A stretch of 64,000 bases of DNA from Contendibacter sp031732755 (GTDB taxonomy: Bacteria > Pseudomonadota > Gammaproteobacteria > Competibacterales > Competibacteraceae): the NCBI GenBank assembly GCA_031732755.1, contig JAVMKI010000075.1, positions 1 through 64,000 of the forward strand. The letters are read 5' to 3'. Positions 43,010 through 51,575 of this stretch are shown here, piece by piece. Position 1 is the stretch's first letter, and every line of letters starts with the position of its first letter. Made by a program: the position numbers and the translations under genes. The notes beneath the pieces are model-generated. The model saw nothing but the letters and a program-made list of their open reading frames with translations. It was not told the DNA's origin and did no database searches.

Positions 43010-44710
43010 TCACCGGCTCTGGTGCGTGATATCCATCACGAACAGACTGGCGCACAGTAGCGCCATGGGATACAAAGGGCTTGAATACTCTGGAATGATG
43101 GCTAGGAATGAGGTGACATCGATCATGGCCAGAATCAGGAGGCGGACGCAGATCGCGATGGTGATAATCAGCGCGATAAATCCCATGGTCGTTATTTTCC
43201 TAAGCCTGATGAGCCGGAACAACCAGACACCTATAGCCACGAGCGTGGCGATGGCAAAGTAGGGTATTGTGGACTGATAAATTACGGTGATTTTTTCCAA
43301 TAACGAGAGCTTCCACTTCGCCAGTTGGGTTTGCCGTGGCGATGGGGTTTCAATTCCAGCCACTCCAGTGGCCTGTCTCTCCCCTGCCGATGAGGTGGCT
43401 TGTCCGGATAGCCGTTCCCGAGCCAGGTCCTGGAAAAGCGCCAAGTAGACCGCAAGTCCGCGACTGGGCGCGGGCGTGGGCGACACTCCAGAGAAGGTCA
43501 CCAACATCTTGAATCCAGAGAAGATAGTTTTCATGACGGGTAACAGGTATTCGGATCGCCAGGGTGGCATCAGGCTCGCGCGTTTGGGCAGACAATCGAG
43601 GCGTTTTTCCCGACAGGCAGCGTTGATTTCGTTAGCCAGTCGCTGGAAAAAAACCGCAGCCTGCGCGCCCGAGCCGAAGTAACCGGCCTCGGCCGCTGCA
43701 TCCCGCAACGCCCATATGAACCATCCCCCACCAATTTCGTCGGAGCCCGAAGGGTGGTTTTCTTGATCCACCGCGCGTAGGGTCCAGAATCCCTCCCGCT
43801 CAAAGGATGGTTGCAATTCCGCGAACGCCGGGCTTTGCGGGTAAATGCGCTGTCGTGTTTCCTTCGTGACAGGTACTTGCGGTTTGTGCTCTGCGGCGCG
43901 TACCCGGGTTAGCGCGCCATAGGCGGCCTTGAATTCTGGCGTTTTGACTTCAACGGTGGTGTAAACGCTGTAATGAATCCAATTCGTCAGCGATACCGCA
44001 TGAATCGCCAACAGGGGTAGCGCTAGCGGCAAGGTGACCACGGCGATCTTCGGCCAGCCCCTCCAGTTCGAAAACACCGCCACCGCCATAGTCCAGCCTA
44101 CGAAAGGGACCAGAACAGGCAGGATCCACACTCCTTCCTCCCGGGTAAGCCAGAAAGCCGCCGTCGCCAAGCCACAGGTGACCGCCCAACCTATTAGAGA
44201 ACGGGCTGATTCATGACGCCGCACGAAAAGACCGATAGCCGATCCGGTCACTAGTAGCGCCAGTCCTGGGTAGAGACCGTCCCGTAGAACGCGAGTCAAT
44301 TGCCAGGTGAAAGTAACTGGATTGAACAACAGCAGGATAAAGATTGCCATCCGCGACAAGCAGTTTACGATAAGGGGTTGCAAGGCCCGCTCAGTGACGA
44401 CACAGGCCATGGCGTAGAGTATTTGTTGCGACAACAGCAAAGGTACGCCCGCCAGGAAGGCGACGGCAATCCAGATTGGATAAAAAGGTCCCTTGACCAA
44501 AGTCAGGTTATCGTAGGGTCCCAGCCAGTCGAACAGCACCAGATGATCAGCCAGTTGGACAAATAATAGGTCGTCCTTGCTGGCGTCGGCGAGCGCTATG
44601 ACTGGTTGATCCGCGATCAGCCATAGTTTGAATAGAATGAGCAGGGCCATGCCGACCCATAGCACTACCACCGATTTGGCGCGGACTGCTTGCGGTTCTG
44701 AAGGATTCAT
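43010..44710 (-). CDS. Multi-spanning membrane protein of unknown function
   Basis: The 566-residue product has about nine or more hydrophobic segments, mostly in residues 15-240 and 470-560, with a ~200-residue soluble loop between. The loop contains SLTNWIHYSVYTTVEVKTPEF. No glycosyltransferase motif is clear, although the layout recalls membrane-embedded GT-C enzymes: an acidic SKDD segment lies just after the first helix. It is the last gene of the glycan operon and follows the polyprenyl-phosphate GT2 by 12 bases. It may transfer the sugar made available by that enzyme. Confidence 0.65.
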   Translation of the reverse strand: MNPSEPQAVRAKSVVVLWVGMALLILFKLWLIADQPVIALADASKDDLLFVQLADHLVLFDWLGPYDNLTLVKGPFYPIWIAVAFLAGVPLLLSQQILYAMACVVTERALQPLIVNCLSRMAIFILLLFNPVTFTWQLTRVLRDGLYPGLALLVTGSAIGLFVRRHESARSLIGWAVTCGLATAAFWLTREEGVWILPVLVPFVGWTMAVAVFSNWRGWPKIAVVTLPLALPLLAIHAVSLTNWIHYSVYTTVEVKTPEFKAAYGALTRVRAAEHKPQVPVTKETRQRIYPQSPAFAELQPSFEREGFWTLRAVDQENHPSGSDEIGGGWFIWALRDAAAEAGYFGSGAQAAVFFQRLANEINAACREKRLDCLPKRASLMPPWRSEYLLPVMKTIFSGFKMLVTFSGVSPTPAPSRGLAVYLALFQDLARERLSGQATSSAGERQATGVAGIETPSPRQTQLAKWKLSLLEKITVIYQSTIPYFAIATLVAIGVWLFRLIRLRKITTMGFIALIITIAICVRLLILAMIDVTSFLAIIPEYSSPLYPMALLCASLFVMDITHQSR

Positions 44711-44722
44711 ACGTCTGGATCG

Positions 44723-45892
44723 CTAATCGGTACGATTTCCACGATCCGTCGGCATGACGATAAATCCGAAGATGATTGAAAAAATCAACGTAATGAATCC
44801 AACTATCATACTCGTGGCGGAGAGTAGGACTGTTCTCATGGTCACCGTTGGGTCGAGTGCGCCAAAATGCGCGCTGCCCCATTCGACAATCGCGGAAATT
44901 CCGTAGAAAAGTCCAGTCAGGATCAAAATCGCGCCTAGCATACTGCCTGCTTCGAGAATCGGTTTTCCACGCAGACCAGCAAGCATTTGCTTGGATGGCA
45001 ATAAATTCTGATTAATGCCAATGATTCGAGTAATCAGGCCAAACAATAGCAGCATATAGCCCACCAGAGTTATCGCGCCGGCAAAGACCATGGTATGAAT
45101 GTCAAGATAAAGATCGCCAACGCGAATGGGGCCTGGTAGCAGCAGAAAAAATAGGGCCAGTCCAAATATAGAAATAGTGAAACCCGGATAAATGAATAGC
45201 CAACGGGGGCTGAACAGCAGCATGAATCGTAAATGACGCCAGCCATCGCGCCAGGGACGAAGATGCGGAGGACGGGAACGGCCATCCTTGCTCAAAGTGG
45301 TGGGCACTTCGGTGATTCGCAGGTTTAGCAGGGCAGCTTTAATCACCATTTCTGAAGCATACTCCATCCCCGTGGTGTGCAGATCCATGCGCAGGAAAGC
45401 AGCTTTGGAAAATCCACGCAAACCACAGTGGAAGTCGCCTGCTGGACAGTTGAACAAAACTTGGCCGATGCGGGTCAGCAATGGATTACCGATATGGCGA
45501 TTTTTCCACGGCATCGCTCCAGGCTGAATGCCGCCTTTAAAGCGATTGCCCATGACCAGGTCATAACCTTCCCGCAGTTTTTCCAGGAAGGGAGAAAGAT
45601 TGCTGAAATCATAACTATCATCAGAATCACCCATGATGATGTATTGACCTTTGGCGGCTATGGTTGCGCCAGACAGCGCCGCACCATAGCCGCGTTGCGC
45701 GATGGCGACGACCCGTGCGCCATGGCGTATAGCGATCTCCTGCGAGCCATCGGTCGAACCGTTATCGCCGATGATGATTTCCCCATTGACACCAGACTGC
45801 TCAAACCAGCGCCTGGCCTTTTCGATGCAACGCCCGATGGTTTCCGCCTCATTCAGGCAGGGCATCACAATGGAAAGCTCGATATCATTCAT
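44723..45892 (-). CDS. GT2 polyprenyl-phosphate sugar transferase, DPM/DPG-synthase-like
   Basis: The product is about 389 residues. The GT2 part has LSIVMPCLNEAETIG at the N-terminus, IIGDNGSTDGS near 40, GDSDDSYD near 97 and NRFKGG near 121. The C-terminal ~150 residues hold four hydrophobic segments. This layout matches the dolichol-phosphate-glucose/mannose synthase-like group, which charges undecaprenyl phosphate with a sugar. ATGs at 45892 and 45907 are possible. It overlaps the methyltransferase gene by 8 bases. It could supply a lipid-linked sugar to the next membrane protein. Confidence 0.85.
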   Translation of the reverse strand: MNDIELSIVMPCLNEAETIGRCIEKARRWFEQSGVNGEIIIGDNGSTDGSQEIAIRHGARVVAIAQRGYGAALSGATIAAKGQYIIMGDSDDSYDFSNLSPFLEKLREGYDLVMGNRFKGGIQPGAMPWKNRHIGNPLLTRIGQVLFNCPAGDFHCGLRGFSKAAFLRMDLHTTGMEYASEMVIKAALLNLRITEVPTTLSKDGRSRPPHLRPWRDGWRHLRFMLLFSPRWLFIYPGFTISIFGLALFFLLLPGPIRVGDLYLDIHTMVFAGAITLVGYMLLLFGLITRIIGINQNLLPSKQMLAGLRGKPILEAGSMLGAILILTGLFYGISAIVEWGSAHFGALDPTVTMRTVLLSATSMIVGFITLIFSIIFGFIVMPTDRGNRTD

Positions 45893-46592
45893 GGGTGATA
45901 GTTCCATTCTTTTTTCGATGTCCAAAAAGAACTAGATTGCTTTTCCATCCCAGAAGCCTATACGGGCGTAGATGGAACCGAAATTCTGGTAGGACGTTGA
46001 TGATAGTTTTTAATTCTCTTGTACTCATTAAATTAAGATTTTCTTCCTGAGCATGAAAACTGTGTCCCAAGTGGAAAAATAACCGTCGCCCCATGGGTTT
46101 TGGCAGCCAATGGATCAAAGGCAGTCCAGTGTGGAATTCAATCGGGAACCAGCGATTGGGCGTGGTAATGCAAAATCCTTTCCTAGCAACTCTGGCGCAT
46201 TCCTGGACAAGACGGGTTTGCTTTGCAAAAGAACCCACATGTTCGATGACTGCGGATGAGTGTATATAATCTAAGGCTTGGTCATTGAACGGCAGCGCTA
46301 GCCCGCTCGCCATGATAAAGGAAAGTCCAGGGTACTGTTTTTCCAAAAAAGATGCATTATCAAAACCACAACAGAAAATTGAATCCTTATGGGGATAGAA
46401 TGCCTCGAAATAATTGGAAGTTGAGTAATCGCTGTCGGAGGTAACACCAACGTCCAGAATGGTATCTCTGGCAGTTGGGCTAAATTCTTCCATGAACATG
46501 GCGAACATGGTCAACCTGGCTCTGTAAGCGACCCAGGTGGCGATTGAGTCTGGAGCGAGCAGGTTGTAATTGTCAGCCGGTTTTCTTTTCAT
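45885..46592 (-). CDS. Class I SAM-dependent methyltransferase
   Basis: The 235-residue product has a Rossmann-type SAM-binding motif, TILDVGVTSD near residue 45. ASGLALPFNDQALDYIHSSAVIEHVG near 95 holds the typical post-motif region. A lid/C-terminal segment ends with LFGHRKKNG. It probably methylates a sugar or sugar lipid in this locus; the exact substrate cannot be inferred. It overlaps both neighbours. Confidence 0.8.
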   Translation of the reverse strand: MKRKPADNYNLLAPDSIATWVAYRARLTMFAMFMEEFSPTARDTILDVGVTSDSDYSTSNYFEAFYPHKDSIFCCGFDNASFLEKQYPGLSFIMASGLALPFNDQALDYIHSSAVIEHVGSFAKQTRLVQECARVARKGFCITTPNRWFPIEFHTGLPLIHWLPKPMGRRLFFHLGHSFHAQEENLNLMSTRELKTIINVLPEFRFHLRPYRLLGWKSNLVLFGHRKKNGTITHE

Positions 46593-48054
46593 GATTGAAA
46601 ACCCAAAGTCGTTGAAATAAATAGCTTAAGGTAGTGATTACCGAAACGACAATGATAAATATTGTAGGGGCGTTGAAATCGGTTAAATGATCAAGCGCAA
46701 AGGACATGATTGAAGACAATACTATTGCAATGATCTGGGAAATCACATATCGCGGAAATGCAGTTTGATGATCAACTTTTGATTGGAAGGTTAGCCATTT
46801 TTGTCCCTGGTAGGCTGGAATAATGCAAAGAGTCCATGCGATGGCGTTGGCTAGCCATTTATCTACATTAAGATATTCCGTTAGGAAAGTAGCAAGGACT
46901 AGATAAAGTAATGCTGCGGCCCCACCTACTAGCAGGAATCGGAGTTTTTGCCATGTCTGCAACAGAGAATTGATATTTAAAGGTTGCCAAGTATAATTTT
47001 TTCTTATCTTAACGAGATCTGGTTTGAATGGCGTCAGCAGTTCATCCAGGGCTGATGAAAGGTAATATCGATCGTAGAATTTTCTACTGATCCGCTGATT
47101 GATTTGTTCAGCTATAGCTGATTGACTACGAATGATATATGGTCGCTTTTTCCACATTACCGACACGCCTGATAAAAAATTACCATAAAGGCGCAATACA
47201 ATTTTAATCCTTCCTTTGGCAAGGTAGCGTATCAGTATAGCGCTGTGCAACAGCAGTATCCAACCGGCGTTTTTCAATAAAAAACCAATAGGGATATCTT
47301 TAGCCAAGACAAATAGTGAATTACGGATTCCGTGATACAAAACGAAATCACTGTTAGGTCCGCCGCTAGCTACCGAGCCGCGGTGGTACACCATGGCATC
47401 ATCAGCATAGGCCGCATTGTATCCCAACCATGTTGCTCGCCATGCTAGGTCAGTGTCTTCAGCGTAGCAAAAAAAATGCTCGTCAAAGTATTCGCCAGTG
47501 GCCTGATGAACCTGACGAAGCAACTCGGTCGTATACAGGGCGCAACCCCCACAGGGACCGAGTAGAGGGTCCGCCAGCGATTTGCGATTGGAGGCTAATC
47601 CACATTTGTAGAACGTAATTCCTAAATTATCTATACATGTTCGATCATCATATTTCATCATCCGTGCCGCTACCATCTCAATGCGCTGCTCCCGGTTGAT
47701 TTTTCCCAACATCCTAACTAAAAAATCTGGATCGACTACAGCATCATTATTAAGAAGTAGGATAAATTCGTAACAATGAACTGGAACGATTTGTTCGAGA
47801 ATTCGGTTGTGAGCGCCAGTAAAGCCATGATTTTCAGTAAATGCAGTGAAGTGGATACGCTCAGGATAGCGATGAGCATAATTAAGTAATTGCGTTGCTT
47901 CAATATGGCCGGAGCCGTTGTCAGCTAAAAATATATCAAAAGGTGGACTGATAATCTCGACCAAGGAGTCCAGACATTCCAGAGTATCAGCGGAACGTTG
48001 GAAGTTGACCACGATAACGGCTATTTTGGCTGAGGATGTATGAAATTCAGGCAT
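46573..48054 (-). CDS. GT2 glycosyltransferase fused to a GtrA-like domain
   Basis: The 493-residue product begins with a GT2 domain (IAVIVVNFQRSADTLECLDSL, LADNGSG near 43, LLNNDAVVD near 99; a Cys-rich GPCGGCALYTTELL near 165). A linker with basic residues leads to a C-terminal GtrA-like domain (about 365-490) with four hydrophobic segments (FLLVGGAAALLYLVLATFL onward). GtrA proteins are thought to flip polyprenyl-linked sugars. The fusion suggests one protein both makes and moves, or anchors, a glycan intermediate. It overlaps the neighbouring genes by 20 and 8 bases. Confidence 0.85.
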   Translation of the reverse strand: MPEFHTSSAKIAVIVVNFQRSADTLECLDSLVEIISPPFDIFLADNGSGHIEATQLLNYAHRYPERIHFTAFTENHGFTGAHNRILEQIVPVHCYEFILLLNNDAVVDPDFLVRMLGKINREQRIEMVAARMMKYDDRTCIDNLGITFYKCGLASNRKSLADPLLGPCGGCALYTTELLRQVHQATGEYFDEHFFCYAEDTDLAWRATWLGYNAAYADDAMVYHRGSVASGGPNSDFVLYHGIRNSLFVLAKDIPIGFLLKNAGWILLLHSAILIRYLAKGRIKIVLRLYGNFLSGVSVMWKKRPYIIRSQSAIAEQINQRISRKFYDRYYLSSALDELLTPFKPDLVKIRKNYTWQPLNINSLLQTWQKLRFLLVGGAAALLYLVLATFLTEYLNVDKWLANAIAWTLCIIPAYQGQKWLTFQSKVDHQTAFPRYVISQIIAIVLSSIMSFALDHLTDFNAPTIFIIVVSVITTLSYLFQRLWVFNHEKKTG

Positions 48055-49759
48055 GGCGAATTAGTCTCAGCAGTTCGCTGCCTATAATACGCAAGGCCCT
48101 GTTTAGGGAGCGATGTGTTTGCCATTCATTTTGTAGAGCGAAAGCAAGTGGCCGTAACAATCGAAAACGAAGGCCAAACGTTTCGCGATCCAGAGGTAAA
48201 TTAGGATTATAGTAGGGATCGCCATTTATGAAGAAGATCGAGTGGCGTTGGCGCAAATAATTGCTCTCTTGAAGAAAACGATGTTTTTTATTACGGGTAA
48301 CCTCAAGTCCCCGTGATTTTGACTCATAGTGATATAATTCACAATGGGGCGTAAAAATATTTAGATAACCATACTCACGTAAGCGCAGGCAGAAATCCAC
48401 ATCATTGAATGCGATTGGTAAATTGATTTCATCTAAACCTCCCAACATCTGGTAGAGTAATTTTTTAACCATGAGGCAAGCGCCAGTCACCGCACTGATG
48501 TTTTGAATAACATCCAAGCGATTGAAGTAACCAGGATCGTTTCGTTGAAGACACTTGTGGGAATGGCCAGCGCTGCCTCTGATTCCAACGATAATGCCAG
48601 CGTGCTGTATGGTGTTATTTGGGTAGTACAACTTGGCGCCGACTGCGCCTACTTCAGGACGCTGTGAGTGTTCCAGCAATGCTTCGAGCCAATCCGGGTT
48701 AATGATTTCAGTATCGTTGTTCAGTAATAGTATATGTTCTCCACGGGATAAACCGACAGCAAAGTTGTTGATCGCTGAAAAATTGAATGGGTGATCGTAG
48801 TGAGCGAAATGAATGCGAGCATCTTGGCGTTGATAAGCAGCCATCGCCGCAAAAGTAGCTGGTTCCTGGCTTTGGTTTGAGATACCGATGATTTCAAAAC
48901 AGTTGTATGTTGTTTTATTTAGAATCGAATCTAGGCATCGTTCAAGCGATTCCGATAGGTCTCGAAAGGGAATGATAATGCTGATCATCGGATTTTTTCG
49001 GATTGCACGGCGTACTCTGTAGGTGCCTGGATGTTTACCCAAGGCAACTTCGCCCATGATATCTCGACGACTTAAAGCCTTTTCCAAGGCCCTGCGGCCA
49101 GCTTCCCACGAGTGGTGTTTGTTGTTGAAGTGTTTTGCGGTGGAGCCTGGAATTCTTCGCCAACGATAGAGTACCTTTGGAAGGTGGACGATTTTGTTGG
49201 TTAGCTCTAGGCTACGCAGCAGCAAATCGTAATCCTGGGCACCATCGTAGCCTTCGCGTAGACCGTTGATTTGTTGCAATAGCGAGTGACGATAAACGGT
49301 CAGATGGCAAATGTAGTTGAGTGACAAAATAAGATCTGGAGAATAGTCTGGCTTAAAGTGCGCTGAATAGCGAGAACCATTGGTTTTTATATACTCCTCG
49401 TCGGAGTAAACGATGTCTGGCTCCATCTGCTTGATGATTTGGACAATTTCATGAAGAGCATCTGGCGTTAATTCATCGTCATGATCCAGAAACCCAACAA
49501 AGTCACCCTTAGCCATGGTTAGGGCGGCATTGGATGCAGACGCAATACCACGGTTAACGCCAAGAAATAGGATTTGGATACGCTCATCCTGCAAATGTCG
49601 CAGGTAATCTATTACTTCCTGGTGGCTGGAGCCATCATCAGCGATACACAACTGCCAGAATGGATAGGTTTGTTGAAGCACCGACTCAATGGCAGCCTTC
49701 AGCCACCTGATCTCGATGTTATAGACTGGAATGATAAGGGAAACGAGAATATCTTTCAC
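48047..49759 (-). CDS. GT2 glycosyltransferase, two-domain
   Basis: The 570-residue product has two GT2-type regions. The first starts VSLIIPVYNIEIRWLKAAIES with ADDGSSH near 41 and LDHDDEL near 93. The second starts near 256 (PMISIIIPFRDLSESLERCLDS) and has LLNNDTEIINPDWLEALLE near 347. The GT2 tandem resembles the double-domain part of the protein at 39693. The start is a GTG with a weak RBS. It is the third gene of the exporter operon. Confidence 0.87.
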   Translation of the reverse strand: MKDILVSLIIPVYNIEIRWLKAAIESVLQQTYPFWQLCIADDGSSHQEVIDYLRHLQDERIQILFLGVNRGIASASNAALTMAKGDFVGFLDHDDELTPDALHEIVQIIKQMEPDIVYSDEEYIKTNGSRYSAHFKPDYSPDLILSLNYICHLTVYRHSLLQQINGLREGYDGAQDYDLLLRSLELTNKIVHLPKVLYRWRRIPGSTAKHFNNKHHSWEAGRRALEKALSRRDIMGEVALGKHPGTYRVRRAIRKNPMISIIIPFRDLSESLERCLDSILNKTTYNCFEIIGISNQSQEPATFAAMAAYQRQDARIHFAHYDHPFNFSAINNFAVGLSRGEHILLLNNDTEIINPDWLEALLEHSQRPEVGAVGAKLYYPNNTIQHAGIIVGIRGSAGHSHKCLQRNDPGYFNRLDVIQNISAVTGACLMVKKLLYQMLGGLDEINLPIAFNDVDFCLRLREYGYLNIFTPHCELYHYESKSRGLEVTRNKKHRFLQESNYLRQRHSIFFINGDPYYNPNLPLDRETFGLRFRLLRPLAFALQNEWQTHRSLNRALRIIGSELLRLIRHA

Positions 49760-49822
49760 AAATGGCGTGAGATTTAATTCAAGGGATTATCTGGATTTTA
49801 TACGATGGTTTTGTGCAGCTAA

Positions 49823-50584
49823 TTAGGAATAAATATTTCGAGAGTATTGATTTAGAACGTCACTGGTTTGTCCTATCATTTTCAGGAATCCATGCTCAAT
49901 CCAGATTGCGCGATTACATAGTTGATTAACCGAGTTTGGATTATGAGAAACAATCAAGATAGTGGAGCCATTATGATGATATTTCATGATTCTCGCCATT
50001 GATTTTTTCTGAAATTCGGCGTCCCCTACAGACAGCACTTCATCCATGATCAAGATTTCAGGCTGGACATCGGTTGCAATCGCGAATCCCAACCTGGCTA
50101 CCATGCCACTAGAATAGGTGCGAATAGGAGCATCAATAAATTCACCAATCCCGGAAAAATTTACGATTCCCTCCAAGCGGCTAGCAATGTCCTTTCGGCT
50201 GAATCCAAGCACTGCCCCATTGAGAAAGATGTTTTCTCTTCCTGTCATTTCATCATCGAATCCCGCCCCTAATTCCAACAGCGGAGCAATACGCCCTCTC
50301 AATAAAACCCGCCCTTGGGTGGGACGAATAACCCTTGAAATTACCTTGAGTAAGGTGCTTTTGCCTGCTCCATTGGCGCCTATAATTCCAATCGTTTCTC
50401 CCTGTTGAACGGAAAAGCTAACATCGTTAAGCGCATTGAAATTGGAATAAGTCACCCTTCTTTTCTTTAGCCAACGGATTGCGTATTCTTGAAAAGTTGG
50501 AATTTTTTCATGGGGGACACGAAAACGCACGGTTACATTATCAAGCTGAATAATCGTTTTATTCACCGCTTTAAATACCCACAT
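49823..50584 (-). CDS. Polysaccharide ABC exporter ATPase, Wzt/KpsT type
   Basis: The 253-residue product has Walker A GANGAGKST near 72, the signature YSSGMVARLGFA near 163 and Walker B ILIMDEVLSVGD near 185. It belongs to the O-antigen/capsule exporter ATPases. It is short and lacks the C-terminal carbohydrate-binding domain of full-length Wzt, so chain length is unlikely to be sensed by this protein. Its ATG directly follows the permease stop. Confidence 0.9.
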   Translation of the reverse strand: MWVFKAVNKTIIQLDNVTVRFRVPHEKIPTFQEYAIRWLKKRRVTYSNFNALNDVSFSVQQGETIGIIGANGAGKSTLLKVISRVIRPTQGRVLLRGRIAPLLELGAGFDDEMTGRENIFLNGAVLGFSRKDIASRLEGIVNFSGIGEFIDAPIRTYSSGMVARLGFAIATDVQPEILIMDEVLSVGDAEFQKKSMARIMKYHHNGSTILIVSHNPNSVNQLCNRAIWIEHGFLKMIGQTSDVLNQYSRNIYS

Positions 50585-51397
50585 TTAGAGGCGATATGCT
50601 AGCTGATCAGCCTTGCTAGTGAATATCAGCCAACCAATTAAAAGAGTCGAAGTGGCTAGTAGGGAAGAAATTAAAATAAGGTCATTGCCAGGCAAGGTGT
50701 TCTCATATATTGGCATGCGAAAAATTTCGACAAAATAATAAAAAGGATTCCATGCCATTAATCCGCTCCAATAGGATGGCAGTGTCGATATTGGATAGAT
50801 AATTGGTGTTAGAAAGAAAAATGCCTGAATGAGAACCTGGTAAATGTCGATTGAATCGACAAAGAAAACCGATGCCGTTGATAGTAATAGTGCGAAGCCT
50901 AAGGAAAAAACTGTTATTATGATAATGCTGAAAGGAAGAAAAAACCAGCTTGATTCAATAGGGTGACCAAGGAATAGGACGACAATAACCATAGAAAAAA
51001 TGGAAATCATGAAATTCACGAATCCATTGCCAACGGCTGCGATAATGTAGGTTGCTCGTGGGATGTATATCTTTTTTAACAATCCGCCGCCATAAGCCAT
51101 AGTACCCATTGAATATTGGGTCGTTTGTGTGATAAAATTCCAAGTCAATAGACCGCTAAGCAAATAAACTGGATAATTAGATAAAGATGATTTGAACATC
51201 GCTCCAAAAGCGATAGCCAGTACGATTGTTTGCAACAATGGATTGAGCAGCATCCACAATATGCCTAATACAGATCGTTTGTAGCGATTTTTGAGGATGT
51301 TGCCGGTTATCAGGAAAATCAATTCGTGATAATGAAAGAGTTGTATTAACTCGTCTAAAAAAGGCGGCAATTTTTTGTGAGAATCATATTCAATCAT
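50585..51397 (-). CDS. Polysaccharide ABC exporter permease, Wzm type
   Basis: The 270-residue product has six hydrophobic segments and the N-terminal amphipathic region ILKNRYKRSVLGILWMLLNP, typical of the Wzm/KpsM/TagG ABC-2 permeases. The ATG at 51397 is preferred to the longer frame (51478) because it gives the family-like N-terminus MIEYDSHKKLP. It is the first gene of the minus-strand glycan operon and forms the membrane part of the exporter with the ATPase. Confidence 0.9.
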   Translation of the reverse strand: MIEYDSHKKLPPFLDELIQLFHYHELIFLITGNILKNRYKRSVLGILWMLLNPLLQTIVLAIAFGAMFKSSLSNYPVYLLSGLLTWNFITQTTQYSMGTMAYGGGLLKKIYIPRATYIIAAVGNGFVNFMISIFSMVIVVLFLGHPIESSWFFLPFSIIIITVFSLGFALLLSTASVFFVDSIDIYQVLIQAFFFLTPIIYPISTLPSYWSGLMAWNPFYYFVEIFRMPIYENTLPGNDLILISSLLATSTLLIGWLIFTSKADQLAYRL

Positions 51398-51575
51398 AGG
51401 GCGTCCTGTCTGAATTACGGAATTTTTTACCTCACAAGCTGAGGAGTAGTCAGTGTGGTGCCAGGGGGACTCACTCAATAGGAGGATTCCAAAAGCCAGA
51501 AAGTATCACCGCATCTGGTACAGATCGTTTTTCATGTACGATAAGCTCCATTATTTGCATTTGGCTAATTCATAA
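51398..51575. other. AT-rich intergenic region between Wzm and WecA-like genes
   Basis: The 178-base gap is divergent and visibly AT-rich. It must hold promoters for the exporter operon and for the WecA-like gene, but I could not identify a confident -35/-10 pair. The low-GC sequence continues into the WecA-like gene. Confidence 0.4.
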
